A stretch of 5,426 bases of DNA. It comes from Candidatus Bipolaricaulota bacterium. Lineage in GTDB: Bacteria > Bipolaricaulota > Bipolaricaulia > UBA7950 > UBA9294. The stretch is taken from assembly GCA_021163015.1 (NCBI GenBank), contig JAGGXO010000042.1, forward strand, positions 1 to 5,426, given 5' to 3'. A program made the translations under genes and the position numbers. Positions 5,294-5,426 of this stretch are shown here, piece by piece. How positions within the stretch are numbered: the stretch's first letter is position 1; each line of letters starts with the position of its first letter. Under the pieces are notes generated by a model, which saw only the letters and a list, made by a program, of their open reading frames with translations, ran no database searches and was not told the origin of the DNA.

Positions 5294-5426
5294 TCAACGC
5301 CGTACCGTGATGGACGTATCAAGTCGTCCAATGATCTCTCCGTCCAAGCGAGCTATCACGGTGATCGGCCACGTGCCCGGCGGGGTCTGTGGGTATACCT
5401 TCCAACGCCAGGCAACGACTCCGCAA
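5294..5426 (-). CDS. C-terminal end of a protein with an Ig-like/beta-sandwich domain (partial)
   Basis: A minus-strand frame enters from the right edge (first whole codon at 5425) and runs 43 codons to TGA 5294. The sequence includes WRWKVYPQTPPGTWPITVIA followed by RLDGEIIGRLDTSITVRR. The pattern PPGTWPITVIARLDG is an alternating strand-turn-strand layout. It is typical of the last strands of beta-sandwich domains in secreted or surface proteins, where 'pGtW.v.V..dG' is common. The N-terminal portion, and hence any signal peptide or main domain, lies outside the window. Fold is inferred from pattern only; function unknown. Confidence 0.55.
   Translation of the reverse strand, partial: CGVVAWRWKVYPQTPPGTWPITVIARLDGEIIGRLDTSITVRR

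Noticed and set aside
2339..5382. 13-base direct repeat CACGTGCCCGGCG at 2339-2351 and 5370-5382
   Set aside because: The two copies lie in unrelated coding frames (ftsI and the partial edge gene); likely coincidence.

Overview
The window reads as a piece of bacterial chromosome, probably a draft or metagenome contig. MnmG and a divisome FtsL-FtsI pair are bacterial housekeeping functions, and two small genes have strong Shine-Dalgarno (SD) sites. Nothing seen fixes the phylum, and no phage, CRISPR or complete insertion-sequence signal was found.

Left part, plus strand (1-1120). The window opens with a perfect 83-bp inverted repeat around a 21-nt loop. The left arm is the reverse complement of mnmG coding sequence, so it is most likely a fold-back artefact at a contig end. 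Real sequence then gives the C-terminal ~175 residues of MnmG (tRNA wobble-uridine modification). An 83-nt gap follows, then a well-started gene for a 143-residue soluble protein of unknown function. About 400 bp without a clear gene separate this from the next block.

Middle part, minus strand (1529-3662). A two-gene operon encodes an FtsL-like bitopic membrane protein and a class B penicillin-binding protein (FtsI type, all three active-site motifs intact). The reading frames overlap, suggesting coupled translation. The usual dcw-cluster neighbours (rsmH upstream, murE downstream) are absent. FtsL would recruit or activate the FtsI septal transpeptidase, working with FtsB, FtsQ and FtsW encoded elsewhere.

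Right part (3663-5426). About 890 bp upstream of ftsL hold no convincing gene, but do hold a 108-codon open frame without a normal start, a terminator-like hairpin, a 9-bp inverted repeat and a 12-bp palindrome. A 78-residue zinc-ribbon protein follows on the minus strand, with an excellent SD and a plausible promoter. The last 500 bp carry possible small or broken coding fragments. The window ends inside a minus-strand gene whose last 43 residues look like an extracellular beta-sandwich.

The best candidates for something undescribed are the 143-residue protein, the 3.8-4.1 kb open frame and terminator, and the apparently frameshifted minus-strand fragment near 5.1-5.3 kb. None amounts to a recognisable new system from this sequence alone.
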